Shown here: piece after piece, positions 49,398 through 58,941 of the stretch | How the letters are laid out: each line of letters begins with the position of its first letter | How positions within the stretch are numbered: position 1 is the first letter of the stretch | Source of the DNA: Plantago ovata | Taxonomy: Eukaryota > Streptophyta > Magnoliopsida > Lamiales > Plantaginaceae | DNA: 64,000 nt | Reading direction: 5' to 3' | Assembly (NCBI GenBank): GCA_028274465.1 | Contig: CM051456.1 | Coordinates: forward strand, 106,987,348 to 107,051,347 | The notes under the pieces: model-generated | Databases searched by the model: none | What the model was told of the DNA's origin: nothing | The model's input: the letters and a program-made list of their open reading frames with translations, nothing else | Translations under genes and position numbers: made by a program

Positions 49398-50664
49398 ACA
49401 CTCACCAGAGATTTAAGATCGAAAAGACCACCACATTCTTGATGATCCACATCAGAAGCATCTTTGTTTGGTTCTGTTCACAGTACTAGATCTAGTGAAA
49501 CGAGCCCTCTTGTCATGACCGCCCAGTCCTGATCGGAAGAAAAGACCGATTCAATGTAGGCTACAAGTCTGGCAAATTGCTTTCTTAACCTCCATACGAC
49601 CATAACTCTGTTCAAAATTTTAAATGTAAAAAAGTAGCTAGCGTGAAAGAGTTCCCACATTTGCAGATTTGAATATGAAAATAGTAGGCGCAAATTCAAA
49701 AGATCTGCACAAACATAATGTAGTCGATGGCGCTCAATTTTGAGTCAACAAAGATTTAACCATTGTTGATGAAAAAAAAAAAAGAATGAGCTAGAAACAT
49801 AAGAGCATAGAAATCTCCCCCATGGACTATTTTTTAGATGCTGACCAACACAACACCCGTTAATAGAGATTGAGATTCCATATCATGTACTTAGAGACTG
49901 TCACGGTGATTACTCCCCTAATCATTGGAATCATTTGTCAACTTCTCATGCACTTGAATTCAAACACAAAATCATCTCCATCCGTAGAACCAGTTGAAAC
50001 CCACATATTTCATTTATTTTTAATACAAACAATTAAAGAAATAAAAAGGGAAAAGAGAGAAGAAAAAATAGCATATATGGTGGTGGACCCGTTTCAAATT
50101 TGAAAATAGTTTCACCATTGGAATCCGCCAAAACACTTCAGGTGTTCCAATGAGATTCCAGCAGAGTTCCAACTTGGTGGAACTTTGTTGGAGATGATCT
50201 TACCGCTACATAGCGTGAGTTCGAGCTCTATTTTAACTAAGCTTTGGCTCGAGTCTTGAAGAAACGAAACTAAATTCAAACTCTAGTAACTTATAATGTG
50301 AACCCTTCTATAGCTATTTAGAATATGACATAAGAGTATAAAATAATCCTGAGAAATATATATTTGAATACTAAAAACTTCTATACTATATAATACTCAC
50401 CTGTGTTCGGTTATATAAGTTGTAAGTGAATGATATATATAATGCAGGAAAGATGGTGAATAATTAGGAAAGAAGAATAATAAAGAATTGATGAGTAGAA
50501 GCTAGATCACATAATTCGAAAGTGAGAGCGACAGCGACAATACGCAAAAATTTATAAAGTACGAAAGTGAAGCGTCTTCGAGCGTTTCAATAAAAATATT
50601 TTAAAATATATATTTAGGTTGAAAATAAACAATAAAATGATAAGATTAAATTCTATTTGGGTAA
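49398..50664. other. Intergenic, nothing recognised
   Basis: A minus-strand frame at 49699-49478 (VVWRLRKQFARLVAYIESVF) may be a decayed coding piece that I cannot assign. No repeat ends found. Confidence 0.4.
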
Positions 50665-50949
50665 TTGGGTTTGTGGTCTTGTAAGTTTGAGTCCACTAAC
50701 ATGATAAAACCTACAAAAGTAGTGCTGTTGGTGACAGTAGTGTTGACGCTGTCTTCTTCATCTCTTCGGTTTCTCAAGTCTTCAGATCTGTCTCTTCTCT
50801 CCTCTCCTCTCACACTTCTTCTAAATTGTATTCTGAAATTCACAAACCATCAACCCTGGCTCTTCTTCTTCCGTCCACAACTATATCGTTCTAAGAACCA
50901 AATCTGTCAAAGCTTTATGGTAATCCTTGTTCAGATCGATTCATCCTGA
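50665..50949 (+). CDS. Possible N-terminal gene fragment with signal-anchor segment
   Basis: Opens MGLWSCKFESTNMIKPTKV, then a hydrophobic stretch VVLLVTVVLTLSSSSLRFL that could be a signal anchor, then Ser/Leu-rich sequence. The frame becomes unlike protein after LLLNCILKFTN. It resembles the start of a Golgi type II membrane protein but I do not recognise the family, and no further exon follows before the CACTA insertion. Could be noise. Confidence 0.25.
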   Translation: MGLWSCKFESTNMIKPTKVVLLVTVVLTLSSSSLRFLKSSDLSLLSSPLTLLLNCILKFTNHQPWLFFFRPQLYRSKNQICQSFMVILVQIDSS

Positions 50950-52299
50950 GCTAGATCACCTTAAATCGCCTGTTGCCATCTATTTTACCTCTCCAATCGC
51001 GCTTTGGTGCTTCCCGAGCGGCAAGCGCAATAGAGCGCACTCTTATATTAATTAGAGCGTGCACTAAAGTTTCTTAAACCGCAAACTTAATATACTTCTA
51101 TCATTCGCCTACCTTGTGCACGTTTGGATCCATTTTATGGTTCTTCCATTAGAATGTTGGTCTTCAAAACGTTGGTGACGAGCCTTGAAATTCTGGTGCG
51201 GAGCACATTCGTGTTGTGAAGTTGGAGAGAAAGAGAGGGTAAAGAAATGAGAAAATGAGAACTAAACTACATTAGATTAGATGAAGCCATAAAATACCAT
51301 GCCGAATTAGGTCTTAGTGTAAACTTCCTCAATGAGATGACAAGCACTACAAAAAATCCGTCGGATACCGGCGGATAAAATATAGGATTTTATCCGTCGG
51401 TAAATACCGACGGATCGCTCCCCGTTACCGACGGATGACGGATAACGAAAAAAGTTGACCACTTTGTTCGTCATCCGTCGCTAAAGAGGACCTATCCGTC
51501 GGTAATTTAGCGACGGATAATGTTATCCGTCGCTGAATTACCAGTTTTACTAAAAAAAAAATAAAAAATAAAAGAACAAAGCTTACCGACGGATAACGTT
51601 ATCCGTCGTAAGCTTCACTATATCGCATCGGCATTCTTCTTCTTCTCCGTTCTTCTTCTTCCTCCATTCTTCTTCTTCTCCGTTTTTCTCTCTTCTCATC
51701 TCCATTTCTCCTTCAAAACTCCACCATTTTCATCCATTTTGGTAGCAAATTGAAGCTTATTGCACAAGCAACAAGGAACAACCTTCAATTCGAAGTTTTT
51801 TTTGGTCAATTTGTGCAAAATCAAAGGTATGAACTCTAACCCTTATTTGATTTTTAATTTGGGAATTATCCAATTGTTTGTTAAATTGTCAAATGTATGT
51901 TACATAGTAGTTGATACAAGTCTATTTTGCTTAAATGTGTAGTTCATTGTTGTTAAAATTGAGTAATGAATCGATTTTGGGATTTTGTTAATTTGGGGAT
52001 TTCTTAAATTACGGAAATGTATGTTAGTATTAAGTAGATATTAGTTGTTATAGTTGAATGTTAGTTTTGGATTATGTTAATTTGGGTTTGTTAATTAAAA
52101 TCGAGAATTAGATCAATTTAGGGCTTTTTTTAGATTTGTATTTGATCGAATTTCATGTTCCATAACTAGCTTATGTACTTATATAAGGTTAATTTTGTAG
52201 TTGAATACGATAAAATTGAGTAATTTATGAAAATCGAGACTTGTAGCTCAATTTGGGGATTTTGAAATAAAGTGAAAATGGGTTCGAGATGATGATATG

Positions 52300-52590
52300 A
52301 TGATGATGTTAGGTTAGAGATGATGTTCATATGGTTGTTGTTGACAATGCTAGGCTAGAGATGATGTTGTTGATGGTTGGTTGATTGGTGATAAGGTTGA
52401 TGATGTTAGGCTAGAGATGATGTTGTTATATGGTTGATGGGTGATATGGTTGATAATGTTAGGCTAGAGATGATGTTTATATGGTTGTTGTTGATGATGC
52501 TAGTCTAGAGATGATGTTGTTGATGGTTGGTAAATTGGTGATATGGTTGATGATGTTAGGCTAGAGATGGTTGGTAAATTGGTGATATTG
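52300..52590. repeat. Minisatellite upstream of the CACTA gene
   Basis: Imperfect tandem units of roughly 35-75 bp built around GTTAGGCTAGAGATGATGTT and GTTGATGGTTGGT, at least five copies, directly before the splice acceptor of the first coding exon. Confidence 0.85.
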
Positions 52591-52602
52591 TTTTATTTGC
52601 AG

Positions 52603-54559
52603 ATGCCGAAATCTAGGTGCAACTACATTCCATCTGAGTTACGAGTTCCTGGAGCCCCAGGGTACGAGCAGGGTGTAGTTCCACCCATCATTGGATTCTC
52701 GGAGGGGAGTAGCTCCTCATCGTCAAACAGGAAGAAGAAGGCTAAGTTTGACCCATTTGCAAACCTACCTGATGATGGTTGCCCATACGTGACGCCGGTC
52801 CTGGGTGCCATGTATAAGGGAAAGCCTGTTCTGTTCCCTAACGGGAAAGCTGCGTAAGTACACTTTCTGCTGTTTAGTTTATTGTTTAACTTGTGACATA
52901 TTACGTATACTCTATTATGATTATTCATTCTTATTTGTATTTAACAATCATAATAGGTTTTACCCTGCCTCTGCCCATTCGAAGATCGGTGACATCATCA
53001 CCCAGAAGTTCATCGCTCCAGCACCGACTGAGGACCGTGGTGGGGAGAAGTGGTCAAGGCTGCCTGACCATGTCATTGGCTTCTACTTCGATGAGCTGCG
53101 GGTATTGTAACAATCTTAAATGTTTAGTAAACGTTGTTTTATTTTTATTCTAAATTTACGTGAGTGGTATGTTAGCCACTATATTTGGGTGATATGTTAG
53201 TCACCATGTGTTAGTTGTGCTTTTAGGGCAATGTGAGTGGTATGTTAGCCACTATATTTGGGTGATATGTTAGTCACCATTGTGCTTATGTTAATCTTGT
53301 TCTTGTTGTATTGATTGTTGTGTCGTTCTAAATTGTGACCTTTGGTTGTTTTGGTGGTTAGAAACACTACTACTTGCCAAACGTGCTATTGAAGGATCTT
53401 TGGTTTGTTTTCAACACTGTTGGTGCTCGTTGTTACTGAGACAAGGTCCACGACCTTAAGGAGTCTCCTCGAGTGAAGCCTAGATACATCCACGACAGTG
53501 AGTGGCCTCTGTGGTTGGCTTACTGGAGGACACAGGATGCCGCGGACCTAGCAGAACAGAACAAGAGGAATCGAGCACGGGCGGACAGAAGCAGCTCCGA
53601 TGATGACGAGGACTATTCGACGCACTATCTCGGCACACAGTCTCAGGCCACTCGTGACCTCAATGCAGTAAGTTAACATGTGCTTTACTCCAGTCACTTT
53701 CAATATTCTTACAATTTTATTGTAAACACTGACACTTATTACTTTGCAAAATGAACAGAGGCTCACTGGACAAGGATGTGAGTTGTACTTGACCATGGTG
53801 AAAAATGCCAAGTGCAAGAACGGCAAGTGGACATGCAAGAAAGCCCAGAAACTGAATGTAAGTACATAAATGAGCAGTTCGAGTTACTTGTACTGTATTT
53901 CTTTTTAAAAAGTTTGTATATGTATTGTAATATATCAACTCATGTATTGCTTAACTGCTTGTAGGACGACGTTGAGGCTTTGTACCTGGTTAAGATGCAA
54001 GAGAAGGGTGACGGACTTACGACGGAGGAAGAGAACGCTGCCTCCCTCGAGGTGAACCCCCCTGGCCCTAAGTGGTTGGTTTATGGCTTAGGGAACTTGG
54101 GACGTTCTCTTGCAGCTGAATCATTTCAGCGCTCATCCGGTTCTACCTCCAGCTCAGATTCTCGATTGGCTGAGAAGATGGCAGCACTTAGGGCCGAGAA
54201 TGCTAGGATTATGACCATTCAGAACACACTTGTGTCTCAGGTATATTCACTTGTATGCTAAGATTATGTTGATATGTCATGTAGATGTATAACCACTTGT
54301 ATGCTCATTTACATTGCTTGCATCTATCATTCATATTCTTAACTACATCGATCATTACTTGTGTCAGGTGGAGACGCAGAACTGGGTGCTGAAGCAGCTG
54401 CTGGAGAAGCATCCCATTGGCATAGACCCGTTCGCAGAGGGAGCTGTGTTTCAGACCGGGGAGGGGAGCCCTGGTACGGCGGGGAGTGCGGGTTTGCAAG
54501 ACAGTTCTCATGCTCCTTCGAGTTCCAGTGGTCGTGGTTCTAGTGGTCGTCGTTCTTAG
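52603..54559 (+). pseudogene. TNPA-like CACTA protein (Transposase_24 type) with one nonsense codon
   Basis: Six exons join in frame: 52603-52853, 52957-53101, 53362-53667, 53759-53857, 53965-54240 and 54368-54559. The N-terminus MPKSRCNYIPSELRVPG is followed by a Ser run and KKKAKFDPFANLPDDG. Core motifs are VIGFYFDELR, KHYYLPNVLLKDLWFVF, RYIHDSEWPLWLAYWRT, LAEQNKRNRARADR, LYLTMVKNAKCKNGKW, NPPGPKWLVYGLGNLG and a coiled-coil-like KMAALRAENARIM. This order fits plant CACTA accessory DNA-binding proteins. TGA at 53437-53439 replaces the expected Trp in GARCY-W-DKVHDL. No other defect seen, so loss of function looks recent. Confidence 0.85.
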
Positions 54560-55061
54560 ATTTTGACATTTTAGTTGGGCATTTGTAGTACTATTGTAGA
54601 ACTTTCACATTTACATTTGTAGTAAACGTTTTTTTATTTTGAAGAATCGAATTTTATTGAATTTTATTTTCAATTCAATTTTAATGATTTTTAATTTTTA
54701 GTACGTAAATTTATATTTATTTCCGATAAACAGGTTGTTGTATAATTATTAAGAAAAATAATAAAAAAATTTAAAAAAAAATACCGACAGATAAATTTAT
54801 CCGTCGGTAAACATCACCGACGGATAATTTTATCTGTCGGTCAGACGAATAAGGGCTGGTCAACGCCCTTATTTGTCAGTCCGTCGGTATTATCCGTCGC
54901 TAAAGTTAGCGACGGATAATAACCGTTGGTAATGGGTTTACCGACAGATAAAATAGCTACGGGCTATTTATCCGTCGATAAGGGAGGAACGATCCGTCGG
55001 TAAGGGCTTACCGACGGATCGGTGCCCTATTACGGTAAATATATTGTTTCTTGTAGTGAAG

Positions 55062-55480
55062 GGAAAGTAAAGTCTAATGCCTATCTTATCCTATTTATAG
55101 ACTAATGAACTAGAGTACAATATCTAATGCAGAGTGTACAACTCTAATAAATCTAAACGAAACACGCTTTACTTTCCTTATTTGTACCTTCACTTGTTGG
55201 ACTTGATGATTCTTGCTTACGGCCCCCCCTCAAGATGGGAGTGGATGTTGAAAAATCACAGCTGCTTGGGCGCAAATCTTTGAAATAATGGAGATGCCAA
55301 GGGTTTTGTAAGGATACCAGCCACTTGTTCTGTTCTGATGATGTGCAACAAATTGATGGTTCTATTCATGATTTTATCTCTGATAATATGACAGTCAATT
55401 TCTGTTGGCAAACCAGAGTAGATGCAAACAAACAAATCAATGTTAGGAAAATCATCAATAGTGCAAGTCGTGCGAAGCAC
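55062..55480 (-). pseudogene. Copia 3' end: RNase H tail, polypurine tract and LTR piece
   Basis: Minus strand: LFVCIYSGLPTEIDCHIIRD, KIMNRTINLLHII and VAGILTKPLA resemble the end of copia RNase H. A polypurine run near 55222-55229 (GGGGGG on the minus strand) follows, and then LTR-like DNA with a TATA-type CTATAAATAGG at 55091-55101. The CACTA element at 51345 sits inside this LTR-like DNA. Sequence at 51180-51341 probably continues it. Confidence 0.6.
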
Positions 55481-55731
55481 TGTCCTAAAGTATTATTCAC
55501 CTAATGATCGAATATCCTGCCAGAATTAAATGCACTCGATCTTCGACTAAAGCCGGTGTCAATGACTAGTAGAAATAAACATAATCTTTAGCCCAAGTAA
55601 TCCTCAAACCAAAATAAAATTGAAAGGAAAAAGCTTATGGTGAAAGTCTAGTTATCTTCAACATCTTCTTGAGTTCTAGAGCATTGCTTATATAGGACGT
55701 GCGAAAACATGAGTTCTTTATCATGACGGAC
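55481..55731. other. Unassigned, probable LTR fragment
   Basis: Non-coding on both strands. A TATATAGGA-type box at about 55690 suggests promoter-containing retroelement DNA. No TSD or partner repeat found. Confidence 0.3.
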
Positions 55732-56065
55732 CACTACAAGAAAACATCACTTTAGCGACGGATTCCATCTGTCGCTATACGTTAGCGATCCGTCACTACA
55801 ACCCATTAGCGACGGATATCGCTAAATAGGACGTCGCAAAAAGTGGCGTCGCTAACAGAAAAAGACGGATAAACCGATCCGTCTCTAGTAAAGCGACGGA
55901 TAAACTTATCCGTCTCCATAATTGCCGTTGACCATTATGGAGACGGGTTAATTTATCCGTCGCTATACTGTAGAGACGAATCGGTTTTTCCGTCGGTAAA
56001 TTAATGGGACACGTGGCCTACCCTGGCCAAGAGGTTGTAGCGACGGATAACACCATCCGTCGCTA
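55732..56065 (+). mobile_element. Left end of a second CACTA element
   Basis: It starts CACTACAAGAAAACATC. Dense AGCGACGGAT, TATCCGTCGC and ATCCGTCTC repeats follow to about 56065. It is related in design, but not identical, to the element at 51345. No right end (TAGTG) was found, so it is truncated or rearranged; a Cassandra element and a hairpin block lie to its right. Confidence 0.85.
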
Positions 56066-56204
56066 GTTGTATATATGTATTTTTAATAAATATTATTATT
56101 GTTTCAAATTAAGTTTGTTCTTCGAGGTAAAATTGAATGCGCCAGAGAAATATATACGATGATTGATTGTACGGAAATATAAATTTCATTCAAAAAACTA
56201 ATAG

Positions 56205-56906
56205 TGTAACGACCCGGCCCGTTGGGCCGGCGAGGTTACTCCTGGACGCTCTCCGGGGTGATATGCTGGCCCCACAGACCAACACGGGTTCTAATCCGCG
56301 CACAGGGAACTTCCCAGTGGGTCACCCATCCTAAAATTGTTCCAGAGCAAGCACGCTTAACTCTGAAGTTCTTCTAGGTGGATTCCCAAAAAGAAAGGTG
56401 CACCTTGTTGGTATGAGTAGCGTTCTCAACCCTCTTAAGCCTCTGAAATCTGGGGCGTTACAATCACCCCCTCTTAAATTGCGCAATGTCCTCGTTGCGC
56501 GCTGTCCCGAGACCAACCATCCGTGTAGGATTCTAGAGGTGGCTCCCACCGTCCATACAGTGTAGCACTTGCCCCGTATAGCACTTAGCTCCTGAAGTTC
56601 TGGATAGTCCCGCTCTAATACCACTTGTAACGACCCGGCCCGTTGGGCCGGCGAGGTTACTCCTCGGCGCTCTCCGGGGTGATATGCTGGCCCCACAGAC
56701 CAACACGGGTTCTAATCCGCGCACTTTGTCCTCACTCATGCGCGCACAGGGAACTTCCCAGTGGGTCACCCATCCTAGAATTGCTCCAGAGCAAGCACGC
56801 TTAACTCTGAAGTTGTTCTAGGTGGATTCCCGAAAAGAAAGGTGCACCTTGTTGGTATGAGTAGCGTTCTCAACCCTTTTAAGCCTCTGAAATCTGGGGC
56901 GTTACA
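56205..56906 (-). mobile_element. Full-length Cassandra TRIM retrotransposon
   Basis: Two LTRs, 56205-56462 and 56626-56906, start TGTAACGACC and end GGGCGTTACA on the plus strand. They enclose 163 bp. The element reads on the minus strand: a primer-binding site AGTGGTATTAGAGC follows the 5' LTR directly (56625-56612; one change from the tRNA-Met complement), and the purine-rich AAGAGGGGGTGAT precedes the 3' LTR. No coding capacity, as expected for a TRIM. The 3' LTR lacks 23 bp. Flanks (AATAG and GTACG) do not match, so no TSD. Confidence 0.93.
56750..56870 (-). other. 5S rRNA-derived promoter segment in the Cassandra 5' LTR
   Basis: Minus strand: CTACTCATACCAACAAGGTG, then AGAGTTAAGCGTGCTTG (box A region) and CTAGGATGGGTGACC (box C region), then CTGGGAAG. 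Order and spacing follow plant 5S rRNA positions roughly 10-100. It is a pol III promoter-like domain of Cassandra, not a 5S gene. The same segment occurs in the other LTR and at 32568-32871. Confidence 0.88.
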
Positions 56907-56980
56907 GTACGTACAAAAATACTAAAAGGTACGAACATAACATAAAAAATGGTAATCTCAAAATGTACGGAGATGCAATC

Positions 56981-57286
56981 CTAAAATGTACGAAAATAAA
57001 CTAAAAATGAACCAACAAAAGTACTAGCTAGTCCTCTGCGTTCTCCACCCCACCCAAAGCTCCAGCATAGTTGTACGCCGGGAGGGGACAGTCCTCGTTC
57101 CAGTACGCCTCCCGCCTCCCACATCGGCCGAGCATCCGTAGAAATCCATGGAACCCATTTTCCCTTCTTCCTCCACTCATCTTTGGCTCGCTGCATCGAA
57201 TGCCTGTTGATATCAGATCCCCGGACCAGGAACGCATTCCATAACTCCTCCGTATGGGCAGGAGGCATATAGTAGTAGTTCTGCAA
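56981..57286 (-). pseudogene. Transposon ORF fragment, possibly CACTA-associated
   Basis: The minus-strand frame reads QNYYYMPPAHTEELWNAF, SMQRAKDEWRKKGKWVPWI and STDARPMWEA. I recognise the KGKWVPWIS-type motif from plant transposon proteins but cannot name the domain. It is isolated, without neighbours in frame. Confidence 0.35.
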
Positions 57287-57479
57287 TATTCAATTTAAAT
57301 AAGTGGAACACACCCTTATCTGAACCTAATCCTTTTTAAATAAGTGAAACACACCCTTATCCACAAGTTTCAATCCCTGAATATAAAATGAAACACACCC
57401 TTATCCTTTTTTGTTTCAGCTTTTAATTTTTTTTTCTTTGTTCTTTTATTACTTTTATTTTCTTTTTCTCAAACTCCTT
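57287..57479. other. AT-rich spacer with short direct repeats
   Basis: AACACACCCTTATC occurs twice and ACACACCCTTATCC again (57308, 57349, 57387). Poly-T tracts lead into the hairpin array. Confidence 0.5.
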
Positions 57480-57720
57480 CAAGCTCCGGCACGAAAATAT
57501 TCTGGTGCCGAAAACTAACAGCTCCGATTGGAGCTATTAAACCTCAAGTCGGAGATGTAAAAAGCTCCAAATCGGAGCTTTTTTTCAACTCCGATTTGGA
57601 GCTTTTTACAGCTCCAATCCCACTGAGCAGCTCCGAGTGGAGCTTTAAAACAGCTCCAATCGAAGCTTATGTTCAAAAGCCTCGATCGGAGTTGTTGGCA
57701 GTTCCGATGGAGGTGGTTTT
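57480..57720. repeat. Hairpin array built from AGCTCC/GGAGCT
   Basis: The largest unit is 57556-57610, a perfect inverted repeat with 22-bp arms and an 11-nt loop. Others are AGCTCCGATTGGAGCT (about 57521) and CAGCTCCGAGTGGAGCT (about 57629), plus several single AGCTCC or TCGGAG half-sites. T-rich blocks lie on both sides (57425-57475 and 57717-57775). No protein coded. Confidence 0.9.
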
Positions 57721-58338
57721 ATTTTAATTTTTAAATTTTTTTTCTATTTCAAATTTAGTTTTTAATTTTTTTTTCTGAAAAATATGGGACTGAAAATGAA
57801 TCAATAATTTTGTATGGACCGTTTTGCAAATCGGAGCTGAAAAAAATAATGGGGTAAAGTTTAAGTAATTTATAGTCAATTTTGTAAAATAGAAAAATTT
57901 AAAGTCAAATATGTAATAAAAGAAAATTGAAGGTGTTTGGGTTTTTTTGAAAATTGAAACTTAAGTGATAACAAAATGGCACTTTTCAAGCCTTAATTCG
58001 CATAAATTAATTCAAGATCGTGGGGTAATATGTAATTAATTTTGTCGAACAAGGAGTTATATATAATTGGTAGACTAAGAGGGATAAAAAAGTAATTAAA
58101 AAACTAAGAGGTGGTCAAGGTGTAAATTTCCCTATATTATATATAAAATTGTTCCATTCATCACATAACCTTAGAAACTCCAATGAAACAAGAGTTATAA
58201 TTTTCCAAGCCCTTTAATATATAAGAGCTTGAGCTTGATCTATACATTGCAAATACAAAGATCGATCGATGCATAATTCCCACCTGTATACTATATTCGA
58301 CTTTGATTTCGCATAAACAATCGACTTCAAATGAACAT
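57721..58338. other. AT-rich intergenic DNA
   Basis: No gene. Right part probably the 3' UTR of the former aquaporin gene. Confidence 0.5.
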
Positions 58339-58495
58339 TTATCTTTGAAAACTGGTGACTGATAAGGGCTTGTCAAGAGCATTCGGGTCTTGTTCGGGCA
58401 GCTTAACAGCGGAATAAAGGCCTGCCCCGGTCAGAGCACCAAGGATAGGTGCACTTACGTAAATCCATATGCCTTTGAAATTGTTGGCTGCAATT

Positions 58496-58780
58496 TGATA
58501 GAATTCCAACTCTCCCAAAAGCTCGAACTGATGGGGAGGAACAGAATCTAGCCATTTATATTAATTCTCCAATACTCCCCCGCACTCGTGGCCGATTTCA
58601 ACCTCTTTGGGAAGGCCAATCGAGTGGAAATTTAATATGGGGCGGAATTTGTCTCCGAGGAGATTCGAACCCAGGTGGGCGTGAGCCAGATGGCTCTGAT
58701 ACCATGATAGAATTCCAACTCTCCCAAAAGCTCGAACTGATGGGGAGGAACAGAATCTAGCCATTTATATTAATTCTCCA
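58496..58780 (-). mobile_element. TRIM/SMART-like element with 76-bp LTRs
   Basis: Direct repeats 58496-58571 and 58705-58780, nearly identical, starting TGATAGAATTCC and ending TTAATTCTCCA. On the minus strand the 5' LTR is followed by TGGTATCAGAGCC, a tRNA-Met primer-binding site, and the 133-bp interior ends with purine-rich GTGCGGGGGAGTAT before the 3' LTR. No coding capacity. Confidence 0.85.
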
Positions 58781-58941
58781 CATTCAATAGAGGTTCTGGA
58801 TACACAAGCAGATGTTTCCTCACCTCATCAATCTTCAGCCGCACCCGAACGGCATCCATCTTCATCTTCCTCTGACCAAAATCTAGCTCATCCCAGAACA
58901 GGTCAGTTTCCAAAACTCCTATTTCAATTCAATCTATTCCA

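Larger units (their letters stand above)
51345..55058 (+). mobile_element. CACTA (En/Spm) transposon, 3.7 kb
   Basis: It starts CACTACAAAAAATCC and ends TTTCTTGTAGTG, with AAG duplicated on both sides (51342-51344 and 55059-55061), the 3-bp duplication typical of CACTA. Both subterminal regions (51358-51610 and 54780-55030) are dense with copies of TATCCGTCG, GACGGATAA and CCGTCGGTAA in both orientations, the usual binding repeats. Only a TNPA-like gene (52603-54559) is present. The TNPD-type transposase is absent, so the element is non-autonomous. Confidence 0.95.

Noticed and set aside
56331..56769. 121-aa and 78-aa minus-strand frames
   Set aside because: They lie in Cassandra LTRs and interior; TRIM elements do not code for proteins.
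56750..56870. 5S rRNA gene
   Set aside because: Only parts of the 5S sequence are conserved and they lie inside a TG...CA LTR with PBS and PPT; it is a Cassandra LTR.
58620..58712. tRNA gene (B-box-like and tRNA-Met 3' end)
   Set aside because: No cloverleaf can be formed; the match is the primer-binding site and internal part of a TRIM.
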